A stretch of 20,847 bases of DNA from Funneliformis mosseae (taxonomy: Eukaryota > Glomeromycota > Glomeromycetes > Glomerales > Glomeraceae). This document shows, piece by piece, positions 1 through 10,725 of the stretch (positions are counted from its first letter, which is position 1; the number at the start of each line of letters is the position of its first letter). The translations under genes were made by a program, and so were the position numbers. The stretch covers positions 1 to 20,847 of the forward strand of contig CAJVPP010001321.1 in the NCBI GenBank assembly GCA_910592005.1, written 5' to 3'. The notes beneath the pieces were generated by a model. It ran no database searches. It was not told the origin of the DNA and saw only the letters and a program-made list of their open reading frames with translations.

Positions 1-246
1 CTACAAAAGGTAAGTGATTTTAGTTGTTAGTTACATTGATTGATTTAAAAAATAAATATTAAAAATTTTTTTTTTCACATGACTTACTCCCGAACGATCC
101 ATTTGTTGAAGAAATCTAGGATCGTCAAGTCATGCAAGATTATAATAATGTTAAAGAGTCAAGGCCGAAAAAAAAGCTGCATGTGTACTAAATTAATGAA
201 TAAAAAAAACATCAAATTTTTAACGGTCCTATTATTTTATAAAATA

Positions 247-313
247 GTCACGTGACGTGCAATTAGAGATCGAATTGTCATATCAAAGGATAGAAAAATT
301 TCTTGCACGTGCA
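247..313. promoter_or_regulatory. Pair of palindromic CACGTG (E-box) sites
   Basis: GTCACGTGAC at 247-256 and TGCACGTGCA at 304-313 are two different perfect 10-bp palindromes with a CACGTG core, 57 bases apart (start to start). CACGTG is the standard site of fungal bHLH factors of the Cbf1/Pho4/USF type. Which gene they would serve is unknown, because no start codon of a recognised gene lies within 1 kb. Function is inference. Confidence 0.35.
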
Positions 314-325
314 GAACTTGGAGGG

Positions 326-425
326 TGCATTTAGCTTCTAAGTCCCAAGCTTAGGACCAGAACATTATGTACATTTAAAGAGGGTGTGCATTTATAGAGG
401 ATGCATTTAGAGAGGTCTGATTGTA
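326..425. mobile_element. Possible terminal repeat of a DNA transposon or MITE
   Basis: TGCATTTA occurs three times (326-333, 387-394, 402-409), the last two inside near-identical 14-15 bp units. The right end reads AGAGAGGTCTGATTGTATA. On the minus strand it begins TACAATCAGACCTCTCTAA, similar in style to terminal inverted repeats of pogo/Tigger-type Tc1-mariner elements flanked by TA. No partner repeat and no transposase were seen, so this would be a solo end or a decayed non-autonomous copy. The family resemblance is from memory and unverified. Confidence 0.35.
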
Positions 426-1199
426 TATGTTTTTTGTAATATAAACAATGAAAATTATCATTATTTGTGAACTTGTCTTCATATATTAGATAAAATTACT
501 GATATTTGTAAACCTATATGTGAATTCATTGATAATATAATTGTTGATAACTAGAAAAAAATGAAATAGACACAAGTTTTATTTGGCAATCAAATAGCAA
601 TTCTTAGATTCCTTTATTAACCTTACTTTTTGCATCCATTTTGCTAAAGAAATAATCCCTACTGATATCCTTCTACTTCTAATGAAGCTTTTCTTTTCAA
701 CAAATTCAAAAAATATTCTAATAGAAGCTTTTAATTTCGTATATCAACTTTCCATAACAAAATCTGGATTTCAAGATGCAACAGGATAATCAAATGAAAA
801 GATCAAGAGGGATATCAATTAGATTAAAGAAGAAAAAAGTAAAAATAAAACATCCACTAGTTCCAAAGATTTTTCATAAAGCCTCAGATACATGGAAAAC
901 TTGGTGTAATTTGACTATACAATTTGGTTTTTCTTGGTCAAACTTAAAATGGTACTGATATTATCATTTGGATTTCTTGCTAATGTCTAAATCATTAGAT
1001 ATGAATCTTTTGGTTTTTTCAGAGGGACATTCCGGTGATTGGTCGATTCAAACGGGTTTGTAACAGAATCACGGAGGATAGTCAGTTTAGTTTTTACTGT
1101 TTTTACTTCTAATTTTAAAATTTGATTTTGATTTTATTTGTAATTTTATAACATAAATTTAACAAATTTATGACAGTACCACATCGTTAAAAAAAAAAA

Positions 1200-3464
1200 T
1201 TAAGTTTCCATCCATTTGTAGGATCCCATTATCAAATATTGCTTTGGAAGTCGACCTGGTGATGGCGATAATATTGTCATTTTTTGCTTACCAGTATCAA
1301 CACTAGATCTACATAACAATAATAAATTGATTAATGAAAAAAATATATATAGAAATAAAAAAAAAAAAAAGATGTATTTTTAATTACACATAAATAAATC
1401 CGATGATTGATGATTCAAGTAAAGAATGTTCTTCTGAATTATTAGCAGAGCTAATTGCCAAAATAGAATGTAATAACGTATCATCATCTGGTTCGACCTT
1501 CACCAATTGAGTTTCACTGACTTTTCTGTCAATTCCAATCGGAAGTGCAGATGAAGGCGCTAAGGATCCTGTTTGAAACATATTAAAAGTATTAAAATAC
1601 AAAATGAAAGTTAAGAGATCCTTTTTTTTTTTTTAAAAAAAAAAAAATAACTTGCCAACTCCAACGCGATATATGGAAACTTCGTTTAAATTAATTAAAG
1701 TTGAACAGGGAGATAATTCAAATTTTGGCAATCCATAAAAATATTCTCTAATTTTTCGCATCTGCATTTGCCTTCGAAACGCGTTATCTCTATCAACTAC
1801 CTGCATTTTCAAAAAAAAAAAAAAAAAAAAGATTAATTTCCAGCTATATATATTAAAAAAAAAAATATTAGAATGATTTCACAGGTTGAGGGCTATTAGC
1901 CCGAGAAATGCCTAATAAAGCACATTAAATCCTTATTCAAAATCTATTTTTTTTTCTTATTACTAACCCCTCCTGATTTTGATAATTTAACTACATTAAC
2001 ACCAGGGCGCTCCTTATATAATCGAGCCATATCACTATATAATCGTTCATGACCAAGTACAATTATGATGTTTACTTCACTCAACAAATGAAAATGTTAG
2101 AAATAACTCTCAGAATAGTGACATAATACAAATCATAGTTGTCAAAAATTACCGTCAAATACTTCCACACAATGTTGTATGATCTCATACCCGGTGCCGT
2201 CAATGAGTCCACTAGTGTCAATCACGACTCCTGAAACTTTAGCTACAGAAACAGAGTTTTTAGAATTAAATTAAACATCAATGTTCCAAATGAAAAATAT
2301 CATTTACCAATTTCATCTTCAACCAAGCGTCGCGAAACGTTATAGGCTAATTTTTTTGTTAATACTTTATATAATTTTACATTATCACTAGGATCCGAAT
2401 ATCCATAATAAAAAACCATCGGCATATATGAAGAGCTAAACGATGGTGCGGTTGTTGCCGATGAACCAAAACCTTCTTCTACGTCAATGATATGATTGAT
2501 TGGTGTCGCAGACAAAGTCCCTGGCATTGTAATTGAACCCTAGATAAAAAGGTTATATTAATAACCCATTTGATAATGATAATCCATGGAGATTCACTTA
2601 TAATTGACTTACCTCGTTGCTATCAAGATTAACAAATATCGGCTGTCTACCGTGACGTAGCGCATAGCTAAGCAATAATTTGCATAATGAAGTTTTTCCT
2701 ACATCTTCAGGACCTACAATCATAACCTTGAATGTCATTAAATTAACAAAAGTTCGATATATAACAGAGGACAAAGGTCAAATATTATCATTGCTCACCC
2801 GTGGTCCCTTATCACTCTTAGACTTGGCCTCTTCTCTACATTGTTCGAGTGCAATATGCATATTAAGATAACTTGTCATTGGAGTTTCATTAGCAACATA
2901 TTCTACACTACATGCTCCTTCAATGTATTAAATAATTAAGTCAAGGGTAATAATTCATTCATTCATATTAACGGAGACAAGTTAAATAATATAGGATATC
3001 TCTATTGTACAACCATGCCAAGTAAATATTGCAACTTTACGACCTGAAAATTCATATTCATGCCCTATTCCAATTTCTGTACCAAATATTTCCGCCGTAC
3101 CAGAGATCAACTATATTTAATAAATATTATTTTTTTTCATTATGTTACAAAATATATATACAAATTAATATCAAATATTATAAAATTATTAAACTAGCCT
3201 AATAATCCTTTTTTATTATGTACGAAATATTTTCCTAACCAGTTTTAAAAAATATTTTTTTAGCGCACCTTTAATTTCACCGTAGTGCCAAAATCTATTT
3301 CAAATCGAAACTCGTGCTCAGGTTCGAGTTTCCATTCTTTTGAAACTTCTTTCTATCACAACACAATAGTCAGTAATTATCGGTACTTTCAAGATATTGA
3401 TAATTTCAACCAGAGAATTTACTTGTTGACTAGAATTTGCTTGTCCTTTGGTTGAGGAATGCAT
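1200..3464 (-). CDS. CLP1: CLP1, polynucleotide 5'-kinase-family factor of mRNA 3'-end and tRNA processing
   Basis: CLP1 is a subunit of cleavage factor II (with Pcf11), and in animals also of the tRNA splicing endonuclease complex; it acts in the nucleus. Eleven exons on the minus strand: 3423-3464, 3269-3352, 3000-3110, 2799-2924, 2613-2726, 2308-2539, 2153-2242, 1968-2074, 1656-1800, 1388-1568, 1200-1308. They sum to 1341 nt (446 aa) with all phases consistent. Residues about 15-110 form the N-terminal beta domain ([22 protein letters not shown]). The P-loop GPEDVGKT is at 126-133, followed by PGT and [22 protein letters not shown] lies near 242-256, then GHERLY, KSGG and IREYFYG. The C-terminal domain ends in [13 protein letters not shown]. 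The start gives a short N-terminus as in relatives. One intron is U12-like AT-AC and one is GC-AG (separate entries). The aromatic residue at the RNA-clamp position (CGW in animals) is Leu249, so kinase activity is doubtful. It shares a divergent promoter with FANCI. Confidence 0.95.
1569..1655 (-). other. GC-AG intron in CLP1
   Basis: On the minus strand the exon ends ...GGAGTTG and the intron begins GCAAGT, the classic GC donor. It ends TTTCAAACAG before GATCC. Joining G|GA makes Gly and gives [16 protein letters not shown], which matches the conserved region before the C-terminal domain and keeps phase with both flanking exons. No GT donor nearby gives an open frame with the same fit. Confidence 0.8.
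2925..2999 (-). other. Probable U12-type AT-AC intron in CLP1
   Basis: On the minus strand the exon ends ACAATAGAG and the intron starts ATATCCTAT, one base from the minor-spliceosome donor consensus ATATCCTTT. ACCCTTGACT (2938-2948) matches the U12 branch consensus, with the branch A at 2941, 16 nt from the 3' end. The intron ends TAATAC, and the next exon opens ATTGAAGGAGC. The spliced protein reads [15 protein letters not shown], the same length as the animal CLP1 segment GCSVQLSGRTEVAYV. A GT-AG alternative keeps frame but deletes six conserved residues. Confidence 0.8.
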
Positions 3465-4367
3465 GTTTTTTCTGTTAATTTCGGAAATATTTTGCGTTAA
3501 AACATATTCGTGTAACAATACAATTGGGCTAGTTCAAAGATATACAAGTTTTGGCTAAAAACTTATGTTTTATCAATAGAAGAATCAATTAGATTGCAGA
3601 ATTAGTCTTTTATAGATAAGTATTTCATATACAAAAACTTTGATATAAATTCATTAACTAAATAGTTATAATACATTTTTTTATTAAATATAACTTCTTG
3701 ATTATTATATATATAATGAGATTTGATACATTAAAAGCATTCAAGTTTGTCATTAAATTTAATCTTGTTCTAATTGCAGAATTAAAGATACCTGTAGGAT
3801 TTAGAAAATTTTCTAAAATCATAAATTCCCACACTATCTTTAAATTATTGGAATTAACTTTTTAAAAATAAATTCTATATTATATAAAATTAGTTAATTT
3901 ACGAATATTTCTTAATAAAATACTATTTATAATAATACAAAAAATAAATCTAAAAAAAAAGCAAAATGTCTGCATTTGCAAATATCTGAATTTGCAAGTA
4001 AAGTTGTTTGTGACAAGTGCTTTTTTTTTCTGTACAATAAGCATCAACTGTTAATTTAAGCTTCCATTCTACAAAAAGATCCATTATTAATATCAGATTT
4101 CTTTATTAAGTGTTTGCACTATTACTGTAACTGTTTTAACATGCTTTCTAGAAGACATTTTAAAAAAGTAAAAATTTATAATCCTCAAATAAAATTTTGA
4201 TTTAGTAGTAATACACATTTATTACCATGACGTTCATAGAATAATTTTTGTGTAATTTTGCAATGATTGGGTAAGTCATGTTTGACGTAACGCGGTTTTT
4301 TCCAATCGATATATTTTGTATTTTTTTTTTTTCATACTTTCGTTTCCAACACCATTTAATAAATAAT
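3465..4367. promoter_or_regulatory. Divergent promoter region between CLP1 and FANCI
   Basis: A 903-bp, very A/T-rich spacer with no coding sequence separates the two start codons. Close to FANCI there is an inverted CCAAT box (ATTGG, 4266-4270), a bZIP/CRE-like TGACGTAA (4283-4290) directly followed by CGCGG, and a forward CCAAT (4302-4306), all within 105 bases of the FANCI start codon. These are motif matches only. No TATA element can be singled out in such A/T-rich DNA. Confidence 0.45.
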
Positions 4368-7300
4368 ATGGAGAAAAAAATAATTGAATATATTGCTACA
4401 AAAGAAGTAAAAGAGATTGGACTATTTCTTGATACTGTTGACTTAAAAGAAGTACGCGTAATATTCTAAAACTTATCATTTTTTTTTTATTAATTAGTTT
4501 TAAAAGTAACGATAATAAAAATGTTTTCAGATAAAAAATTTGATTATCAATCTATTGAAAGATGATTCAAAAATTTATAATGAGAATAGTACTGGATGTT
4601 TTGCAATAATTTGTACACTTTTTAGAGGTAAAGTAAAAAGATACTTTCATATCTTGATAGTTGAGCACTACTTATATTAATAAAAACATATTAATAAAAA
4701 CAATTAAACGGTATTATTAGCCTCAGTAACTGATGATTTAAATGGCGAGAAAAAAACTCTTGAGGATAGAGAATTGAGAAACGGAAGACGTTGCACAATT
4801 ATACAAGAAATTATTAGATGGTATGCAAAAGCGATATATAAAATTTCCGATCCTTAATATAATGATAACAAAGCTTTCTATTAAAGGTTGTGCGAAAAAG
4901 GAAATGATACTTCCTCACATTTTGATAAATTAGTTTCAGATTTAGTGGGGATATGTATTAACGAGGTAAACCTTGAAGAAATCGATTATTTTTTGCAATT
5001 AAACTTTATTAATATATTTGCCGTTATAATTGAATAATATTGAAAGATCGCTATTGGTACTACTGATTCTCCTGTAATGATTGAGATGTTTGTAGATATC
5101 TCTACATGTATTATACAGGCTATCCAACGTGGAATTCCCTTGCATGGAAAATTATTTTCATTCTTACCGACATTATTATCTGCTTTTGATTCCTGCAATG
5201 AAGTAGTATCATTTCCTTCTGATAAAAATTCAACTGGCCACTCTATGACAGGTCAAGATTATAAAGATGAAATTTTAAATAAATTATGCAACTATAAATG
5301 GCATACAAGTAATGTGTTAAGTTTAGCTGGAGAATTTCGTGATATTCCAATGTCTAATGAACAGGTATTGAATTTGATGCATATTGGGATCTATTTTATT
5401 CGGTTTAAAGAAATGAATCACGCTTATAGATTATTTTTTTCTGATATTAGTTGCGTTCTGTCGCAGAAAAAATTATGAGGTGAAAATTTAAAATATACAT
5501 AAAATTTCATTCATTACTTTTTTTTTATGTTTATGTAATGTAATGAATTGACATCTTTATTTGATATAGTCATTTTGATGTAATTGATATTAACGAGACC
5601 CCCCCACTCGTTTATCAGATCCTCTTGCTCTCTAGAAAGGTTAGTGTATTTTTGATCATATTTTAAACAAAAAGTAATTATTTCATTTGACTGATAGAAA
5701 TTAACCTTTAGGGCCATAAACGTTTAATCTTGCAAGGAATTACAGAGTTTTTTAATAAATTGGATGATGAAATGCATGAAGATAATAGGTTAGTAAAGCT
5801 AATTTCACAATAATTAAAATTCTTTTTAAAATTTAACAAATTTCTAGAGAAAACGACTCCGTCGTCTCGTTATCGTTTTCGCAATTGAGTCATATGGAAG
5901 GCACAGCAATTATTCATATATGTTTCGCAATTACCCAAGATCAGGTCTTATAATCTATTTATTGTTCGATATTTTTTTTTTTCTATTATTAATCATGTTA
6001 ACTTTATATTCAAATAGGAATTAGGAAGTGAATTTATCAAATATATAAAATCAGATAAGACTTCATTTTTGAAACCGTTTAGCATCGCTTGTTTATTGTC
6101 AATTGCAAGGATACATCGATTCGAAGATCAGGTATGATCATCTATTTATAATGTTATTTTAATTATTAAATTTTATTTAACATTTTATTAAATTTTTTAC
6201 AAAGGCTCTCGATTTTCTCAAGACATCAATATTGGGTACTTTTAAGGATAAAGAAAAGCTGGGAAAAGCAAAATGGATATCTAGTATGCATGATGTTATA
6301 ATTAATTCCTTCATTAATAAACTTGTTTGGTACCCTTTAACATAACTTTCAATATTACCAGATGTCAATTTTTCAAAAATAAATTCTTCGGTATCATTAT
6401 TTGAGCTTTTCCAAAATATAATGCAAAAGACTTCCTTTGGATGGGATCAAGTCACTCAAAGTTTAGTACAATTAGGAATAATTTTGATTGATTTAGCCGT
6501 TCCCTCTGCACAATGTGGAAAGGTTTCTGGTGAGGATACAAGTATATGATGAATTTGATTTATGAAAATTGTATATCATAATGATTAAATTGTTTTCAAA
6601 AGATACAAATAGGGCCAAAAAAGGACCTATCGCACCTAATGAAATGACTAAGGATCTAGGAACAAAAATATTATTAGAAATGTTCAAGGTAATTACAAAA
6701 TTAGGTACATTATTTTAATATAGAAAAAAATTTAATGTACACCAGGGGAAATCAATATCCTACGTATGTCACATTAATAAGAAGGGAGATCCTAGTATCC
6801 CTTGGTATTAATTAAAAATCTCTGATTAGATTTCTGAATACAATTCAAACGATTTATTTAGATTCATGATATGGTCCGCGCAGAAATATTAGATCAGCTT
6901 CAGTCTCGAGTTATTTCAAAATCATCAAGTGTTGAATACTTCCTGGATCTATTGGAATTAATCGTAAAAGAGAATTCCCATTCTCTCTATAATTATATAT
7001 CCAGAGTATGTATGTAATGATTTGCTTTTCGAAATATTTTAAAAAAGTTAACTCTGGTAATTTATAGTTGAAAGGGACACTCGATTATTTATCATTTTTA
7101 TCTATTACAACGGCTGATAGTCTATTGAAGGCATTACAACCATTATTTTATGAGAATCAATCTCTACGTGATGGACTAATGGTGATCCTACGAAAGGGTT
7201 TATTCACAAAGTACGAATTTTTTATCATTCAATATTGCCTTCTATAAATCTCATGGTTTTCTTGATTTAATATGAAAGGGAATTGGAAGGGCGCCAGATC

Positions 7301-10300
7301 GCATTGTCCGGATATTTGAGACTGTTAAAAATGCCATCGGCAAAAAATCGAAGAATATGTTCTAATGATTTACTTGACAATCAAAATTCTCTCTCATTTG
7401 AAATTTTAGGTAAGAATATAAGATATAAATCATGTAATTGCTTAGATAATATGATAAATATTATTATTATTTTAGGTAATTTACGCAAGTGTTTCAGCCA
7501 ACAACCACAACTCAGACTATCTTTATATGAAGGTTTGCTAGAAATGATGGATGTTCATCAACATCTCAACCCAATAATCTTTGACATTCTCTATCCACAT
7601 GTACGAGGATTTGTTATAAAATTTTTTTGGAATTATTATGAAATAGTTTAACTTTATTTCTATTTTTAGTTCCAACAATTTTTTGAACAGGGATCATCTC
7701 TGTATGCGACAGTTCACATTGAAAGTTGTATAGAAACTTTAAATGGGGAACCACATATTGTTGAACCTTTACCTTATTTATTGATTTGCTTAAGCAAATC
7801 AATTACCACTTTTAAGATGATTAATGATGGTAATGAAGGTTAGCATTTACTGTAAGTTACATAACTACTCAAATTCTATATAAACTCAATTTAAAATACA
7901 CGTTTAATCAATTTAGGAAGTTATCAATTCAATAAAATTAAGCTTGAAGAATGCAAAACGAAATTTCAAACTTTGATTGACCAGCTAATACATTCAGACA
8001 TGTCTGAATTCATGATTCACCCAAGCGCCGATTTCAAAATGAATTCTAATGAGGGTTGTCGTAATAATATGTGCGCTTCTATTCTACTTGGAATGTATGA
8101 GGTAATGTGATTAATTGACTGTTATAATGTATATGTTATGATAAATATTATATTGGATTAATAACATTAATTATAAATAAAAGGCAGCAATCGAACACTC
8201 TTTCTTTGCTTCTGAACCCACTTTAGAATTATCAGAGATTATTTTAAGGTTATTTAAAAGATATACGGCACTCTTTGAAGTTCTAAAAGAAAAGTCTGTT
8301 AATGCTCGAGGTTAGATTACGATATTTTTATTGTCAGATTATGCTTGCTTTTTAGATCTATATCTTCTATTATGTGCATATTTATTTTATTGTTTACATT
8401 GATATTTTTCAGGTCGTAAGACAGTAACATCCATTACAGAAAATTCGATTTTAAGCTTTAAGTGCATTTCTGAACTTTGTAAGTTCACTTTCCAAGATAT
8501 TGTTGGTACAGAACTTAATGCCATAAATTATGCTCTGAGAGCCGATGCAGCATTCGTAAAATATATCACTGCAGTAGCATATAATAAAATATCACAGGTA
8601 AAATTGAAATGTATACTTAAGAAATGTATAATTCTGGGTTTATTTATATATATTTTTTCTTTATTTAAGATTACATCGAATTTTAATCCCGAAGATGATG
8701 AAACATTTGGCTATTGTACGTCTTTAATTCAAGTGTTTATGAAAGAATTTATTACAAATAATAAAGCAGGTATCGCTACACGTCAAGAAGATGGTAATAA
8801 GAAGGACAAGGTAATAAATAAGTTTATTATTAAGCTATACTTGAGTATAATAATGATGTCTAATATATAAATTTTCATAGGGAAAGTCCATTTTTGAAAT
8901 TGCAATTGAAAGCTTTGCGCTTTTGGTTCAAGCAGTTCCGTCTTGTTGGCCAGACAAGTTAATTGATTTCTTAGAGCTTTCTTACCCATCTGAATTGACA
9001 GATGGATTAATCCCTAATGATTTAAATGGATGGTTAGACTTATACATTCGAGAATTTGAGGTACACTTATTTTGTATATACCAAAATGTTTGATTATTAT
9101 TTGTAAAGAGTAGCGGTGCTTTAGTTCACACCTCCTTTATATTTTACTATCTAAAATTAATCTAATACTTATTTATATTTTATAGCACCTAATCATCGCT
9201 TCACTTAATGAAAGAATTCCTCATATAAAGGAAGCATTAGTATTATTTCAAACAATAAGTTTATTAGCATCTCATTTCACTCACCCAATCGATAATTCTA
9301 ATCCACATGGATATTCAGAACAATTGGTCACTTGGCTTAAATCATTGTGTAAAGAACGTGTCATTGAAGATACTATTCTCGCCAAAAATATAATAAGTCT
9401 TTTAATAAAATTGGAGAAAGATACTTCGGATTTTGGAACAATCGCAGAAATTGCTCATGATATATTGGTTGTATTAGGTAATATCAATGGCGCTACAAAC
9501 GAACTTGAGATGAGTCCTAAGTTCGTTATCGTCAATCCGAGAACGAGTGGTATAATATGCAGCGTATTGATCGGATTTATAGAAAGTATGTACGAAGAAA
9601 TAGAATGGTTTTTGAATAGGATGAAGTTAATGTGCAATACAAAAGGTAAATTTTATTTATTCTATTTTATATTTTTTTATTTTTATTTTTTTTGTATTCA
9701 TCATTTATTACCGAATTTGCAGACACGGATCTTAATAATGAAACGATTGATATTGAACAATCGATATGCGTAAGATTAATGACATTAATAAATGCCACAA
9801 TATATTTGGAACAAACATCACTTCAAGATTCTTCTTCTGAACAATTGATTAAATGTCTTCAAAAGACTTATAAAGTTATGATATCATTAATTAAATACGT
9901 AGGTATTTAATAGTTATCCAACACAATTCTTTTACGTATTTATAACTATATTTGTTTCACTCTTAGAAAATTGCTGAGGGAGGCGAGATTCTTAAGCATT
10001 TCATAGATGTAATAGAATTAACCGGTTTACAGTTGACGGAAAATTTGTATAATTTGTTATTAGCATTTGGTTCAAAACCAGAAACCAATAGGATACAGAT
10101 ACCTGTTGGTAAAAAGCGTAAGCTTAAAAGCAATCCTACGATGCAAAAGGTAAGATTAGAGATCATATGAAGGAAAAAGTATTCATATTTAATCACTAAT
10201 CAAATGGATTTATAGGCGCGAATTGCCAGAGAATCCAAGATAATACCTCATTTGATTTTTCTATTAGAGCAATATGAACGTTATCTAATTCAGCTAACAA

Positions 10301-10725
10301 AAAAATCTAAGGTAGAATTTTGTCATTTTTAAAGTTAATTATGTAAGAAAACTAATATGATTTCTATGAACGTTTCTGTAGATCAATCTGACACAATTTA
10401 TAAAAAGGGCTACTAATCGAGATTTTAAGATAAAAACGGATTTAATGGACGAATTAGATGTTGAAAATGATAAAAATTCAAAACCGAATAAGGTATTTTA
10501 AATTTGAAGTTTTGTATTTGACCAATGATCAATTTAATCAATCCGTAATTTGTTTGATATAGCCTACAAGAAGTGAAGTAGAAGAGGGTGAAGATGAAGA
10601 AGTAAGTGACAAAATAATAAAAAAAAAATAATAATAAAATTATTATTAAATCAAATAAATGTTTATCTGTATAGGATAACGACAATGCTTTGGAAAGTCA
10701 TCAAACTAAACGTCATCGATCTTAA
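4368..10725 (+). CDS. FANCI: FANCI, Fanconi anaemia ID2-complex subunit
   Basis: FANCI pairs with FANCD2 on chromatin in interstrand-crosslink repair and is monoubiquitinated by FANCL/UBE2T. Twenty-nine exons: 4368-4451, 4531-4612, 4721-4820, 4887-4965, 5047-5402, 5570-5639, 5712-5788, 5848-5944, 6018-6131, 6205-6283, 6362-6529, 6603-6688, 6862-7005, 7068-7210, 7279-7409, 7476-7600, 7670-7838, 7917-8101, 8184-8310, 8413-8597, 8670-8810, 8881-9060, 9186-9645, 9723-9898, 9967-10149, 10216-10311, 10382-10492, 10563-10601, 10675-10725. The total of 4038 nt gives 1345 aa (human about 1328). Alpha-solenoid family signatures run in order: [53 protein letters not shown] with the ubiquitin-acceptor Lys (codon 7194-7196), [10 protein letters not shown], and [22 protein letters not shown] stretch (about 1235-1240), an acidic stretch and KRHRS close the protein. 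The donors of exons 2 and 5 were chosen by phase and homology and are the weakest joints. Confidence 0.95.

Larger units (their letters stand above)
1..1199. other. Left flank without a recognised gene
   Basis: No conserved coding sequence was found here. The first nine bases followed by GTAAGT look like an exon end and splice donor on the plus strand. The same bases read on the minus strand (CTTTTGTAG) look like a splice acceptor, so an edge exon of an outside gene is possible but its strand is undecided. A 60-codon Lys/Arg-rich open frame at 776-958 has no recognisable domain and no workable splice to downstream sequence. The stretch also holds two CACGTG palindromes and a possible transposon end, listed separately. 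The rest is low-complexity A/T-rich sequence. Confidence 0.6.

Noticed and set aside
665..672. A second ATATCCTT, U12 donor-like, on the plus strand
   Set aside because: It lies in sequence with no coding exon upstream, so it is a chance match.
776..958. 60-codon basic open frame on the plus strand
   Set aside because: No recognisable domain, a composition typical of A/T-rich noise, and splicing to the acceptor near 1020 creates an immediate stop.
1384..1390. CLP1 stop codon right after the GFIYV segment, suggesting a truncated C-terminus
   Set aside because: A GT-AG intron (1309-1387) leads to a further exon encoding the conserved [10 protein letters not shown] tail, so the protein is complete.
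2925..3030. GT-AG alternative for the AT-AC intron of CLP1 (donor GTTGTA, acceptor TTGAAG)
   Set aside because: It keeps frame but deletes six conserved residues of the N-terminal domain, and uses a poor donor and a purine-rich acceptor, whereas the AT-AC model restores family length exactly.
4613..4720. FANCI exon 2 ending at GTAAAG (4630) instead of 4613
   Set aside because: The stronger-looking donor leaves a phase that puts stops at the start of exon 3. Ending at 4612 restores the conserved [12 protein letters not shown] frame and a total divisible by three.
5514..5717. Open frame antisense to FANCI
   Set aside because: It overlaps the FANCI exon encoding [11 protein letters not shown] on the other strand and has no recognisable features of its own.
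7614..7802. Antisense open frame at FANCI exon 17
   Set aside because: Shadow of the conserved sense exon; A/T-driven composition.
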